A stretch of DNA of 64,000 bases from Udeniomyces pyricola (GCA_039545295.1 BCIK01000008.1:235900-299899), one strand, 5' to 3'. Shown: positions 31,791 through 45,042, numbered from the stretch's first letter. Translations and numbers: made by a program. The notes: generated from the sequence alone by a model not told the origin.

Positions 31791-34700
31791 ATGCCAATCG
31801 CTTCTTCCCCTTCCTCATCCCCTCCAGCACCGGCTCCCACACTCCCGGCATTGACTCTTCAGCGTCCATCGAATCCCAACACCATCCTGCCCCCCATAGC
31901 ACCGCTCCGAGCCTCCCTCGATTTCAACGCAGGGCTCCCCCACGACGCCTCGCTTCGGCCGACTTCGCCCTTGGGCTCCAAATACCGCTCGGACGTGGGC
32001 CTTTACGAGCAGCATCCTGCCGAGGGTCGAAGACGAGGGAGTTCCAGTTCCAGCGCCGGAAGCCCTGGCCATCGAGCTTCGACTTTGCCCCATTACGAGC
32101 GAGGTGGCCCAGCCGGAGGGATTGCCGAGGGTGCCCCGGCGGGTGGTCCTGGTAGGGTAGACCTCCCACGCCTTTCCTCCGATAGCGCCATCAGCTTGGT
32201 CTCGCCTTCATCCCATCCGCACTCGTATGCTCACGCTCACGTCCATTCAACGAGCTCAAACCCGACGACGATATTGCCCCCCTTGACCAGCAGCGGCTAC
32301 TTCGGCTCTGGTAAGCCCGCAGCGAGCAGCGGGGCGATCAACGGCCAGATGCTTCCTCCCTTGACCCTGCCGTCGTCAACGTCCTTCCTGCCTTCATCGT
32401 CGCGATCCAACTCTCCCAACTCGCTCTCGCCTTCGTCCAATTCGTCTTCCTTCTTCCCTTCTCTAACTTCAAATTCCTCGGCATCGTCGGCCGGCAACAA
32501 CAGTCACTCCGAATCCGCAACCTCCTCGGCGGGTGTCCCTCCGCCGTCCACGTTTGCTCCCAACTTTAGCTTTTCTCCGTCGCCCTTGTCTTCCCTCCAC
32601 CAGAGTTATCACCCGACATCTTCCTCTCTTCGGACGGGGAGCATCGCCATTGCCCCCGACGAATCTCACCCGTCCTCGCCTCGTCACCTTCCACCGCCGT
32701 CTTCGACGTTTCCTTTCTCCGCCTCGCGGTCGGGCCCGTCTTCCCCTAGTGGGAACCCCGACCTGCCATTCGATATCCGGACGTCCAACTCGCTCGATGG
32801 GCCGTACCCCTCCCCTTCGGGACCCCTTGCAGGAGGCGTTGGCAGCGCGACAAGCCTCGCCGAGTACCGTATGGGCAGCAACAAAGCTCTTCGACCAAGT
32901 CTGTCTCGTGAACGCGACTTTTCGAGCTCATCGGCTGGTAGCAGCTCTTCGTCCTTTCTCGGATCAGCATCGGGTACGCCCAATTCGGTCAGCCTTCCCT
33001 CGCCGACGCCGATGCATCAGCTCCCACCTATCCTGCCATCACGGCCCCCGTCGCGGCCGCCGCTAGGCCGTCAACTTTCGTCGGAAGAATCGGGACCGCG
33101 TTCGTCCCAGGGGAGGCCATGGGTGCCACCAGGAAGCAGCATTGACATACATCCCCGAGGCGAAGACAAAGCTGCGGCGAGTGATGGGGCTGGAGAGAAA
33201 CCAGAGGGACGAGAAGACCGCGCTCACGACGGATCAGGCCCAAAGGATGGTGCCGAGGATGCGTTGAGCGAGGAGCGCGACCGATTCCCACGACTGCTGT
33301 CCCAGTTTGACTTTTCTCAACGACGTCATTCCATCGCCGCTTCGCCTGCGCCTACGTTTTTGCCTCCCCCTACGCTTGGTTCCACGGCCGCTTCCAATAC
33401 CCAGTCTGCGTCGCGAAGTCACGTCGGCAGCGGTCTCCCCAATGGTGGTGGGGGTGGTGGAGCTCCTTACAACCTGGCTCTCCTCGGTAAACGCAAGATG
33501 TCGCACGATCGCGCCGCCGCTTTGTTCCCTCCCCTTCCATCTCTTCTCTCTGCTGACGGCGGTTCGTCGTACCATCAACCGACCGACTTATCTGGCCCAC
33601 CCCGCCCTCACCTTCCTCATTCCATCTCGGCGAGCAACACGGCCGTCAGTCCGAACCGATCGCCGATTCGAACCACCGCGCATCGTCTCCCGCCGGGAGA
33701 CTCACCCAACCTGAACGCCTACAATCCGGACGAAGGAGGTCCTCCCAAGCGACGGGGTTCTGCCTTTGACACCAAGATCTCTTCGCTCTCCCTCTCCGAT
33801 CCAAACAACCCGCATCACTCTGCCTCTTCGTCTTCCTCATACAACCTTGCACCCAACTACTCAGCAGGTACCTTTCCTCCCCCGACGACCGGTAGCGGGG
33901 CCTCGGGTGGCTGGTGGGCCGACCGGCGAGACTCGACGGCGAGCATGTGGAGTAACCAGAGTGGTGCGAGTGCCCATACGGGTGGAGGTTACGCAACTGG
34001 AGGGTCGACGGCCACCAGTTGGACTGGCGGTACGGGTCGAGGGGGGCATGTCGGAGCTGGCGCTGGCGGAGCTGGCGGCGGGGGTGGCGCTGAAGCCGCC
34101 GACAAGGATGGAGGGTATGTCGCTTCTCAGCAGTCTGGCTTGCCTCCGGTAGGTGCGGCACCCTTTGCCAGAGACTACCGCATGAGCTCGTTGGGCGAGG
34201 ACGAGCGACGATCATCAGGCGCGACGATCCGTGGTAGCAGCAGCAGTGTTGGCCCAGACGCGCTCGGGTCGGCCCCTCCTTCTCCTCAAGCCGCCCACAG
34301 CAGCATGCAACCTCCTTCTTCTTATCAGTCTCACCCTCCTCCCACTCATCAACGGTCATCAGGAACGCACTCGTACCTGACTCGACCTGCCCTGGATGCG
34401 CTGCAAGACTCAGCCTCGTCGTCTTCCTCCGTCTTCTCTGCCGGTCAGACCACCCTGCCGATGGCTAAACTCACCAGCCGCTCGCGCAACGATACCGACT
34501 CCTCATCCTCTGGCCAACATCTATCCCAACAGGCTCAGACGCCTTCGGCTCCGTCGTCGTCCTCGGGTACGGCCGAGGCCAACACTCCTTACTCTCGATC
34601 GCCCGAGCTTCGAGTCTCGCACAAGCTCGCCGAGAGAAAGCGTCGGAAGGAGATGAAGGATTTGTTTGACGAGCTGAGGGAGATGCTGCCGGCAGAACAA

Positions 34701-35509
34701 GGGGGCCGAGGTGGAAAGAACTCAAAATGGGAGATCTTGTCGAAGGGTAGGTAGTTTCTTTTTTTTTCTTTCTTCCTTTCCTGACTTTTCTTGTTCTTCA
34801 CGTCTTATCAAAACACTGACATTTGTCTCAATCATGTGTGACTGCATTATTGCTCGTAGCCGTCGACTATATCTCGACCCTGCAGAGCTCGCTCGCTTCC
34901 AAGGAGACTCAGGTTGCCTCGCTTCTCAAGTCGTTGTCTAGCGTTCAGACATCGGCCACCGCTTCCGCCGGCACGCCATCCTACTCCCACCCGCACTCCC
35001 ATCACCAACCACCTCCGCAGCCTTCATCCCACCACCAGCTGCCATCGCAACCTCCCCCTCACCAATCCTCATCGATGTCTTCTTCTTACATGCCTCCTCC
35101 GTCGAGCTCGTACGCCATGGGATACTCGGCTGGCTCTCACGCACCTCCCCCGCCCCCGGCTGTGCTTGCTCTTCGCAGAGAAAGCACTTCTTCCAGTGCT
35201 CATGAGCAGCAACAGCAACATCATCACCACCATCAACAACAGCATCAGCCGCTTTTGTCACACCACCAACCGCAGCAGCATCAGTACCATCAACCTTTGG
35301 ACCAATCCTCGGCGCCGACGACCGAAGTATCATCGCCGATGGAACTCGCCTCACCTCCAGTCTCTGGCTTGAGCTCAGGCCAAGGCCCGGACGGTTACGT
35401 TCTGCCACCGCCCGGACACCCTGGCAGCTACACGAGCAGCTATAATCGTCCATTGTCGTCCTCTTCTGTATCGTACGGAAACGGTCAAAGCAGTTTGGGA
35501 CCTCGTTAA
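31791..35509 (+). CDS. Large basic helix-loop-helix (bHLH) transcription regulator
   Basis: Two exons (31791-34746 and 34860-35509) give 1201 residues. The bHLH domain lies near residues 943-1000: basic region [13 protein letters not shown], helix 1 [12 protein letters not shown], a loop with [10 protein letters not shown], and helix 2 [16 protein letters not shown] with a short coiled extension. The single intron cuts helix 2. The H-x3-E-x3-R pattern of the basic region (His, Glu, Arg) predicts binding to CACGTG. Nearly all the rest is Ser/Pro/Gly-rich and disordered, with a His/Gln-rich stretch near the C-terminus ([14 protein letters not shown]). There are no transmembrane segments and no SREBP-type Tyr in the basic region, so it is not an Sre1 orthologue. 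I chose the ATG at 31791 because the upstream in-frame codons (from 31683) are Leu/Pro-rich leader. An upstream exon is possible. Confidence 0.88.
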
Positions 35510-36468
35510 ATGGTGATGGGAAGGCGCGTAGGGATAGAATGGACAACGTATCCGCTGGGTTTTTTTTTGTTCTTCTTCTTTTCATTCTTCTCTTTCTCTG
35601 TCTATTTCTCTCTCTCTCTCTCTCTCTCTCCACCTCCCTCCCCTCCTCACTGCACTGCTCATGTTTCCTTAGGCTCCCTTTTCCTTCTTCTTCCTATGTC
35701 CCGTATCGTATCTCATCGTGTCTTTTTGTCTCTGCTGTGAACTCGTTCACCCAAACATATATGCAAGCTTTCCTCTCGTCACAACGTTTTCTCTTTCTCC
35801 AATATATATACATATCCCCGATTTTCTTCGTTCTTGCCGTTGTTTGAACTCTGGTCGTTGAAGCTCGCACGTCACCTTGATCGGTTACTCATGCCTGTTG
35901 ATTTGCGGCTGTTTCTTCCCATTAATGTCTCAAACTTCTGGCCCTTCTTCTTCTACCTCAGTTTCGCCATTATCAACTTGACATGTCCTTTTTTCCTTTC
36001 TTTCTTCTCTACCTGTCTCTCTTCTTTCGTTTGGTTTAAAGGCATACCTTACCTATCAAGTACCACTCGTTTCAGATATTGAGACGTCGATTGACTCCCT
36101 CTTGAACTGTATGCTCGGCTCTACAAATTTCTTTAGTCTATTTTTTTTGGCTGGTTGGTGCGGTATGATCAGATGATGTATTGTACACCAAGGCGGTATA
36201 TATACATATATATCTACCATGCATGTTGATGACTATATATTACGTGAAAAGAAGAGCCATGACGATGATGATGATGGAGCGCATCAGCTGAATTCGCTTC
36301 CCCGCGGTGTCCTCCAGTGTCCTCCGCTTGACCTCTGCAACATCTGACACCTTACCATCATCTCCTTCCTACCTTTCGTATCCGACCGTTCACACTCTTC
36401 CGTCCGCTTCCTCACGATTCAACCCATCGACATCAGATATCCCGTCCGCTTCCCTGAGCCCTGTGCCC
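35510..36468. other. bHLH 3' region and CDS1 upstream region
   Basis: T- and CT-rich 3' UTR with a (TC)n run (35605-35630), then an AT-rich stretch with TATATA strings (36197-36240). The open frame that enters CDS1 from 36307 lacks an ATG before 36469, so 36307-36468 is probably 5' leader. Confidence 0.5.
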
Positions 36469-39400
36469 ATGTCGAGTCCCCCTTATCCCTCATTCGCTGA
36501 CCGCGTAGATGGCATGGGGGGTCATGATGGAGATCACCTCGAGGGCGACTATGATGACGAAGAGGAAGTTCACGACGACTATCAAGCCACTCAAACTCAA
36601 CCATCAACACAGACTCAACAAACCCAGAGTACGCAGGATTCGAACGGACTTCCTGACATCTGTACGTGCTCGTCGCCATCGTCGCTACCTGTTTCATCAC
36701 GTCGAGAAGCCAGGAATACGCGCGGTCCGAAGCGCATGTTGCGTAGTAGGGGACGCCTGAGGGCGCAATAATCCTCTCTAGGGTTCTATCGAGATAAATA
36801 CGTCCCCTTCGTCTGACAGACGTGCAGGAACCTGTTGGGTGATGGAGAGGCGATGAGACTATGGCGTGACGGTTGATCTCGTGCCTCAAACTCACTGTCA
36901 ACATATCGGTATCGACTTTCCCATGTCCTCCCCTTCCCCATTGCTATACACTCTGCCTTATTCCTGTTGAATACATCTTCTCAGGGGCCAAATTGGCATT
37001 GTACTTGCCCAACTCTCCGACCAACATCCTCCAGATCTTCAAGCTCGGCGAATCAGGCCCGGGCTTACCCGCCCTGAAACGCGACTTACGGGCTGGTCGA
37101 CATCCCGGGTGTGACATCGTCCTCAACGAGCTCAAGATCAGCAACTATCATCTCACCATTCGACTCGTCGACGCATCCGGTGGAAGGAACCTTTCCGAAC
37201 GAAGGATTGTGGAAGTTGAGGATAATAAGTGAGTTTTTTTTGGTCGTGGAGATGTCGATGTAAAGGGCAGTCGCGTCGGATGGAAGCCGAAGGGAGAGTC
37301 GACAGACCGTTGTCATTGCTCTGACATGGGTAAATGCGAGACACGCTATGGGATCACTGACTTGGCAATGTTTCTTTTCTCTCTTTGGCGCTCGTGTTAT
37401 ACAGGAGCTCGAACGGGACTTGGCTCAACAGTTCGCAATCCATCTTCCTATGCATGCCCTGTCGGCGCGCATTCCCAAGCGTACTGACGTGTTCCCTCCT
37501 ATATCTGTTGACGCATCGTGAGGACCTGCAGAAAAGCGTATGGTACCCATGCGTCGCTACGCGTTGAAGAATGGAGATGAACTTGCTCTCGGAATGTTGG
37601 CTCGATCCGACGGCATGTGTGGTCCGGGTGGCGTCCGCCTGATGGTCCTGAAGCCGACGGCGGAAGAAGTAGCGGAAAAGGTGAGTCTTCTGGGGCGATC
37701 ATGGGTCGGTTCCATGCGATGGGTCAGCAGAATTGCCATATATACGATTTGAACCAGAGATGGTTTAGGCTCACTTTTCGCTTGCCCCTACCAACACCCC
37801 CCCCCCCCTTCCTTTCCTTTTCGTTCGTCGCGTCTACAGCAAGTCTGCGCCGATAAATGTGGGTCGAGTTCTTGCCGGTTTGCAGCGTACAGTTCCCCTT
37901 TTGAGTGATTCAACACGTTGACTGACTGCTACTTTGCGTGTCTTGGCTGGTCAGATCACATTCTGTTTGTCTGCAAACTCGCTCTTTCCTCATCAATCTA
38001 TCGTAGCCTCAGACACTCATGATTCGCGCTTCTTGACCTATCCCTTCCAGCGAATCTCTTGGACAAGGATCGTTTGCTAATGTTTTCCGAGGCGTCAGCA
38101 AGGAAACTAACCAGACTGTCGCCATCAAAGGTCAGTCCGGTCCGCTCTCCTTGCTTTCTGCTCCAGTGTCTTGGCCCATGCTGATTGGCATGAGTGATCT
38201 TGCTGCTCCCACTCCACCTGATACAGAGATCCAAAAGCACAAATATCTCAACAATTCAAAGACGCTTGCTTTGTTTGAGAGGGAAGTTAATATTGCTCGA
38301 CAGTTGGACCACGTTTGTATCGTGCTCTCTTCCGACACTGCTATCGCTCATGACTGATTGAGCATGGGGCTGACGTGGTTCCACCTGTGTTTGCTGTTTT
38401 GTCATCTCCCAGCCTAACGTCTGCAAGTTTATAGAGGCATTGGAAGATAGCCGGCTGATTTACATCATCCTCGAGGTTCGTCTAAGCGGGCGAGCGACTT
38501 GGAGGCTGTCTCTTTGGCGTTCGGACGTGAACTGATGGACTGCATTGCACGCCATCGTTTTCCCTGTAATGATTCAAAACAGTTTGTTGGCGGAGGCAAC
38601 CTTCTCGACCTCGCTTTGGCTTATCCTCATGCATCCCTGCGTTCGTCCAGTCCCGGTTTCATCCTCAGTACCTTATCATACCGCTGTGCTTTACCTTTAC
38701 CGCTGTGCCTTTCTTTTCATGCTTACTTCTTCATGTTTGTGCTGCACGTCGTGGCTGTAATAGCCGAGGAAGAGGTTATAGACATCACTCGCGACATCTG
38801 CCGAGGCATGGCGTACATCCACTCACTCGGCGTCACTCATCGAGATCTCAAGCCCGAGGTGATTGGTTATCTTCTTTGAATTGGGCGGTTTACCATTTAA
38901 ATCCTCTAGACTGAAACAAACCAGCTGACGATCTCTTCCACATCTATGTTTCCCTGTGTTCTTTTTGAAAGAACGTTCTGCTCACCGCACCCACGGAAAG
39001 TCAGCCGCGCACGTGCAAGATTGCCGATTTTGGACTTGCCAAACTCATCGATAAAGAAGGCGGAACTCAGTGAGTGTAAAGGTGTTTTTATCTTTTCGAC
39101 TCAAAGTCGTCCGATGTTATCTTGGGCTGAACTTTAGTTCGATGTGTTCAGGTTGAAGAGCATGGTTGGGACCCCTCAGTACCTTGCCCCTGAAGTCGTT
39201 CTCAACAAACCCGGTGTCGGCTACGACAATGCAGTCGACGTTTGGAGCGTTGGCATCATCGTCTATGGTTTGTCGTCAACGTCTCTACCGCTCGAGACTT
39301 CTCTCTGCCTCCTATCCAGCCATCTGATTGTCATTCTCCCTTTTGTGACCACTTTGACTCACAAACAACAGCGATGCTCACTAAGAATCTTCCATTCAGC

Positions 39401-41240
39401 GACGGCTCGGATCAGACCATTGAGCAAAAAGTCCGGGCGAGGCAATCGGATCTGGTCGATTACTCTCTGTTCCCAGAGCTTGGTCACTCGCAACTGTGTA
39501 AGCATGCATTTCTTTCCATTTCATGCATGCTTTGTGGCCTTGGTGATGACGGCGATAGCGGTATAGAGGTCGACTCATCACTGCTGACGGTTTCTGACTG
39601 CGTCTGTATTGTGACTTTGCTCAGCCATCGATTTCATCGAGGCTTTTCTCGCCAAGGACCCTCGCAACAGACCCTCGTTCCAAGCTGCTCTCCAACATCC
39701 ATGGCTCCAACCGGTGTTATTGTTCGAGGCTTTTCCGGTTCAACCACACATTCTCGCTGGTGATTCCACAGCGTCGGTTGCCTCGACACTCGATCCAGGA
39801 AGTGGACTTGCTACGCCCGTTGAGGCTGCTAACGGGCGAGCTGCCTTTGGTGGATCAGGTCTGGTAAGCAGCGGGAGCATCAGTGGTAACGGACCAGCCA
39901 GTAGCTGGGTCGGAGGAACTGCAGATGAGGCCGTCCATGACGAACACGGCGGCATGTCAAGCCTCTCAGGCAGTGATTCTTATAGTCAACCGTTCTCCCA
40001 ACTCCAACTTCACCAGCCTCTAAGTCCGAGGGCTAGGGAGATGTCAAACTCGCTACCGAGTGCATGGTCGGCAAGCTCAGACCTTGGAGTAAGTGGTCAA
40101 GGGCAGGGTGGATTGGAGACTGTTGGAGAGAGTGAGAGCGAGTTAGCAGGGCCGCCGCCTAGCATGGCATTGGATGAAGACGTTGCTGTTGCTGCGGCGG
40201 TGATGGTCCCTGTGGACACCGAGATGGGATCAACAACCGTTCCTCTGCCTGAGCCATTTGAGCAAGTATCTTCCTCAATCGTTCAATCCTCCTCAACCCG
40301 CTCGCCAAGTCTCGTCCAATCATCTTCGGTCATGCCTTCACCTCCACCGCGATCGACGACGACGAAGAAAACGAAGACGACAGCACATAGTCCTCCTCAT
40401 CCAACTCCGATGAAACGCAAGCATTCTCAAACCTCGCCGAGACAGGCCGAGAAGTCTCTGACGACGACGATGTCATCGTCGTCTCCGCTTTCCCAACCCC
40501 CTTCGTCCGATCATCGCACCGAACCGATGGCTCCTTCACCCCGACTGACGCGAGCCTCGTCACGTCGAGGCAAGACGTGTTCGCCTAAGAAACGGACGAC
40601 GTTACCCGGCATCACTGAAGCCTCCATCATACCACCCCCACTACTCCCACCACCAACAGCCTCAGCCTCCGCAACCTCTCCCAAGGCGAAAACGCCTGTC
40701 AAGACTCGATCGACTCGAGCTCGAACCTCGACGGCGCCTGAAAAAGGAACCATCGGATCATTGTCGACTACGATCCAATCNCCCCTCCTTTCATCTCACC
40801 GATCGGCAACCCGCCGAGAGGAAGATGGGTCTTCACATGACGTCGCTGGCGTTGCGTCGTCATCATTATCATGTTCACCATCATCGTCATCATCTACGAC
40901 TTCTCATAGGCAGCAGCCACAACAGGTACCATTACCACCACCACCACCATTGTCAAGTACGCTTCCTTCGACGCCTCAGGTCCGGACGTCTGCGCGACTG
41001 CGGAGTAAGACCGTAGGAGGAGGAGGAGGAGAAATGAGAGGTGACCCTCAACCCCCTTCAGGAGGCACGAGTACTACAGGACCGACGACGAGGCGACGGT
41101 CTGGAAGGATGAAAAGTGCGGGAGGTACAGGAACGACGACGACGACGGCTGGTGGTGGTGGTGATGGTGGAGGTGGAGGACAGGCTACTAGTGAAGATGG
41201 AGCGGAGACGCCTCGAAGGAAGAGTGCTAGGAGGGCTTGA
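36469..41240 (+). CDS. CDS1: Cds1/Chk2-type checkpoint kinase (FHA + Ser/Thr kinase)
   Basis: Effector kinase of the DNA-replication and DNA-damage checkpoint. Fourteen exons sum to 2973 nt (990 residues). The N-terminus has a TQ cluster, [16 protein letters not shown] (41-56), the usual substrate of ATM/ATR-type kinases. An FHA domain follows (about 65-170): [34 protein letters not shown] and KSSNGTWLN. The kinase domain has [70 protein letters not shown] and the closing HPWLQP. The last exon adds a roughly 510-residue Ser/Pro/Thr-rich basic tail with SP and KRK clusters. There is one FHA domain, so it is Cds1/Chk2-like rather than Rad53-like. The tail is much longer than in human CHK2. The exon joining FHA to kinase (about 37840-37862) is the least certain. 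One N lies at 40781. Confidence 0.92.
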
Positions 41241-42335
41241 GCGCGTTAAGGAATAGAGAAAGAGAGAGAGAGAGAAAATGAAGATTGACATCGTTGATTC
41301 GCAGAGTGTGATGGATGGGGGGTCTCGTTTCCCTTCTTTTTCTTCTCTTCTTGCTTTTCGTTTGTTCATGCATGTCAGAAAATCGAAAAGGGGGGGACAC
41401 TTGTCAAGCAAAAAAAAAGAAAAGAAAAAAAAGACCAGATGTTTTTTCTTCTTCTTCATTTTATCCTAAAACCCACACGTGGTTTGGTGTTATGTGTCTG
41501 TGTTTGTGTCTGTTGGTGGAGTACCACACAAGAAAGACAAAGAAAGAAGAAAGAGAAAAAAAAAAAAAAAAAAAAAAAAAAAANNNNNNNNNNNNNNNNN
41601 NNNNNNNNNNNNNNNNNNNNNNNNNNNNNNNNNNNNNNNNNNNAAAAAAAAAAAAAAAACAGGAAGGGACGAAATGTTGACCGGGTTGTGAAACAACATG
41701 CTTCTGCGAGCTAAGTATAAGAAGTAGAGAGAAAGAGACAGAGACAAAGACGAAGAGACACGATACAAACGAAGGAAGGAAGGAACGAACAGGCAAGAAA
41801 AGAGAAAGAGAGAGATGTAGCCATGAAGAAGGGAAAAAGGAACGAGAGGAAACTCAAAAGAGGGAGAAGACGAAGCAAAGGATGAAAGAAATTATGGAAT
41901 CGACGACTGAAGAAAACATCAAGGGAGAATGAAATGAACCCACGACACTCGGCGCATACCTTTGGGATGAAACGGAAAGCTTGAGAAGGGGAATGGGAGG
42001 GGGAGAGAGAGAGGGGACCAGTTGGAGACTGAGATTCTGTTGAAAGGACGTGAAATACGCAAAAAATCAAGATGACACAAAAAGTAATATTGAGAAAAAA
42101 AGAGAAAAAAAAACATCACAGAACGAAAAAGGTTCGTCCAAACACCTTCATCACTTGTTCTCCCTTCTAAACTCCCCCATTCCCCTACCCTCCTATTCCT
42201 CCCCCCCCCCCCCCCCACACACATACTTCGTACCCTTCCATTCGAACTGGCTAACCCTCTATGGAACCCATCTAAACACCACCTGCTTTCCCACCGCCTC
42301 CCTCACTCGACTACTACCAACCGTCTCTTTCCTAA
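41241..42335. other. Convergent 3' region with assembly gap
   Basis: This lies between the stops of CDS1 (+) and the LysM gene (-). It contains purine-rich (GA)n and A-rich DNA, an A run bordering a 60-N gap (41584-41643), and C runs near 42201-42217. No open frame shows conserved residues. Poly-Lys and poly-Phe frames come from the A/T runs. Confidence 0.55.
41584..41643. other. Assembly gap (60 N)
   Basis: Run of N with A homopolymers on both sides, in the intergenic space between CDS1 and the LysM gene. The true length is unknown. No gene is interrupted. Confidence 0.98.
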
Positions 42336-44562
42336 TCACCTTCCTTGGGTTCCATCTCGCCGAGTGCCGCCGACAACCGCCGACGCACCACCCGCTGCCG
42401 TCGGAGCGACGGACATGGTTATTTTGGGTTTCGGTAGCTCTGTGAGCACATGACGCGTCACTTCCAACGACCCATTCGATGTGGATGGCTTTTGATTCCG
42501 AGTAGGTGTCCCTCGAAGCGTCGTCTTCGTCGTCGTCGACGACGGGGGCGGTGGTGGTGGTGGTGGTGGTGGAGACGGGGAGGGAGAAGGGGAGAACCAA
42601 TCGGGATGAATCGGTTTCCGACGCGTTTGGTCTGGTTTGCTCTGCGACGAAGAGGCGGTCGTCGAGTATGGGGAAGCCAAGCTCGAAGAGGACGGTAAAG
42701 GTGGCGTGGACATTTCATGAGATAACGATGGAGAACTAGGAGGAGAATGGTTAGAGGAATAGATATGACTCCCAGCGGTGCTCTGTCGGTGGTTGATCAG
42801 ACCCGGTTGAGAGACAGATCGCTGGGTGCTCGACGGACGGCGAGATGAGATTGGGGAGGAGGAAGAAGAGGACGCTGAAGAAGGGAAGAACGAAGGATTC
42901 AAAAAAGAAGAAGATGTCGGTGAGGTTGTCGAGGTTGGTGAAGATGATACGAACAGGGACGATAACCGGGAGGTTAACGTCAGGCCTGAAAAGGAGGATT
43001 TTGGTTTGAGCGATCGGGTTTGGGTCAGGAACGGGGCAGAAGAGGAAGGGGTCAGAGTAGCAGCGTAGGAAGAAGAGTTTTCTCTGCCTCCTCCCCCTCG
43101 GCCGGAAGTGGCGGATGAGGAAGGAAGGGTCGAGAGGGAAGCAGAGGATGGAAATCGTGCGGTTTTCGAGGAAAGCGCTGAGTTGGGTGAGGGATGAGAA
43201 TCAAGCGAGGCTCGTGCCGAGGGTGGGGCAGAAGAACGAGCGGGGAAGAACGAGAGGTCCGATGCTGGCAGCCGAATCACCTTGAGCGTTCGAGAGGCTG
43301 GCTTGGCTGTAGAACCGTGGGTCGGGGAGGATGGTAAGGCGGCATGGGAGAACGAGGATGGAAAGGATTGGACCGGGGTCGAAATAGACGAGGATGGAAG
43401 GGAGCTAAGGGGTGAAGAAGGTGGCAAAGTTGGAGAGGGCGAAGATGGTAGGTCGTTATAAGCCATGTTGGTCCCTTGGAGGAATGAAGAAGCAGCCCGT
43501 ATCCCGCTGAGAGTGGGCGTCTGATCCGGGTCGTCCTCGCTCCTTCGGGCCGATACGATCGACCCCCAATCACTGCTACGCCGATCCTCAGAGTCGCCTC
43601 CTGGTGAGATAGATGAGCTCGATTCGTAGGTATTCAGGTTTGTATGGACGCCAAGGCCCCTCAAGCTGCTACCCGAACCCTCGACCCCTGTCGCGATGCT
43701 GCTCCCTCTTCTGCTCGCTCTGACTGCTTCCGCAGCACCCCCTCCTGGTCCAGCAGCTGTCGCGGCTGTAGAGACGAGCGTGACTTCGCCTTCACCCGGG
43801 CCGATAGTGATGACCTCTCCTCTTAACCGGCACGCTTCGAGTGGGATAAAGAGCGTCGATCGCAGATGGATCGAGTCCGAGGTCCAGAGTTTATTGATCC
43901 GACGGAGATGCGAGATCTCGACGCCATACTTGAGAGCAAGCGATGGCAGACTGTCGGTTCGGATCAACTGCAGACACATGGTATGGATCTCGAACGGGTC
44001 AGATTGTGCATAATACATACAAAAGCATGCCCCAGTATGACTCTCCTATGCCTTGTGGCATGCTTTGAGATGGACAGCCACGAGAGACAGCCGTCAAGAG
44101 CAGCATAGGACGTTTAGTTCTCACCTGGTGGACAAGCACATCGATTCCATCGTCCTCTTCATCATTCGAGTTGTCCTTCGTAGCGCTCCCACTATCCCAT
44201 CGAATTCTTCTGAGGGCCTCGAGACTCTCCCTCACACCACCATCGGTACTCTCACAACTCCGCCCGACGCGCTCCATCTCCTCCCGCGTCTCCGTCGTCC
44301 GCCGAGCGAGATTCGGTCGCGTGTCGATGGCTAGACGATCCCCAGCCGGGGGCTCGGAGCTGATGCGACCAGAGCGTTCGGTTATGGAAGAAGAGATGTC
44401 GGTAGGGTCTAGGGAGAGCGGGTGCGAGTCAGGCTGGTGGGAAAAGGTCCGTCGACGAGAGAGAGAGGAGGAATCGTCGAGGGGATCGACCCAGGATTGG
44501 AAAGGAACGGTCGCAGCTGATGAGGAGGAGGACGCAAGGGGTTGTGAAGTGAGGCTGGACAT
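42336..44562 (-). CDS. LysM-domain protein, probably intracellular
   Basis: Two exons on the minus strand (44125-44562 and 42336-43967) give 689 residues. A single LysM domain begins near residue 140: DVLVHQLIRTDSLPSLALKY, GVEISHLRRINKLWTSDSI, then HLRSTLFIPL. The intron falls inside its first strand (VLVHQ/LIRTDS). The remainder is Ser/Pro-rich and disordered, with short Arg-rich patches and a Pro run ([14 protein letters not shown]) near 600. There is no N-terminal signal peptide (MSSLTSQPLASSSSSAATVP), so a secreted chitin-binding effector is unlikely. The layout resembles eukaryotic LYSMD1/2-type cytosolic proteins of unknown role. The acceptor is GTCTGCAG. Confidence in the domain is high and in function low. 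Confidence 0.85.
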
Positions 44563-45042
44563 GCCATCCGGATGGTTTGATGCTGGTGAGTGGAGCTAGT
44601 GGAGGGTGAGGTCGCGGGGAGATAGGGGTGGCGAGAACGGAGCGGTGACTGTGAAGCGAAAGGGTTGATTATCATCACTCAGACGAGCTCCGGCGCGGAG
44701 ATTATCATCACACTTGGTCATGCATGACACGTACATCAATTATAGTATATTCCAGATATATATTATGCGTGTGTGTATATATATATATATGTATATTCAA
44801 TCTGCATGCATCACATATATAATCATCTACACTGAGGATTCTATATATCGAGCCCACGTCCAACTAACAAAAATCCAAATCATCCGTATCAACATAAACT
44901 AGAGAAAAGAAAAGTAATTAGAACCCACATGTCCTCGACGTCAGATAATAAATATCAGTACCCTGACTCTTCCATCCGTAATCAATTCGTCCTGGACCGC
45001 TACAAATACCGCAGCTATTAACTAATAGTCATCCGAAACCCA
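44563..45042. other. AT-rich region between LysM gene start and sugar-porter stop
   Basis: AT-rich with an (AT)n tract (44778-44793) and several TATATA strings. It serves as promoter side for the LysM gene and 3' side for the transporter (both minus strand). I see no gene. Confidence 0.5.

Noticed and set aside
33646..34359. 237-codon minus-strand frame inside the bHLH gene
   Set aside because: It lies antisense to a supported coding exon, in GC-rich codons where stops are rare. Composition is irregular and no motif is seen.
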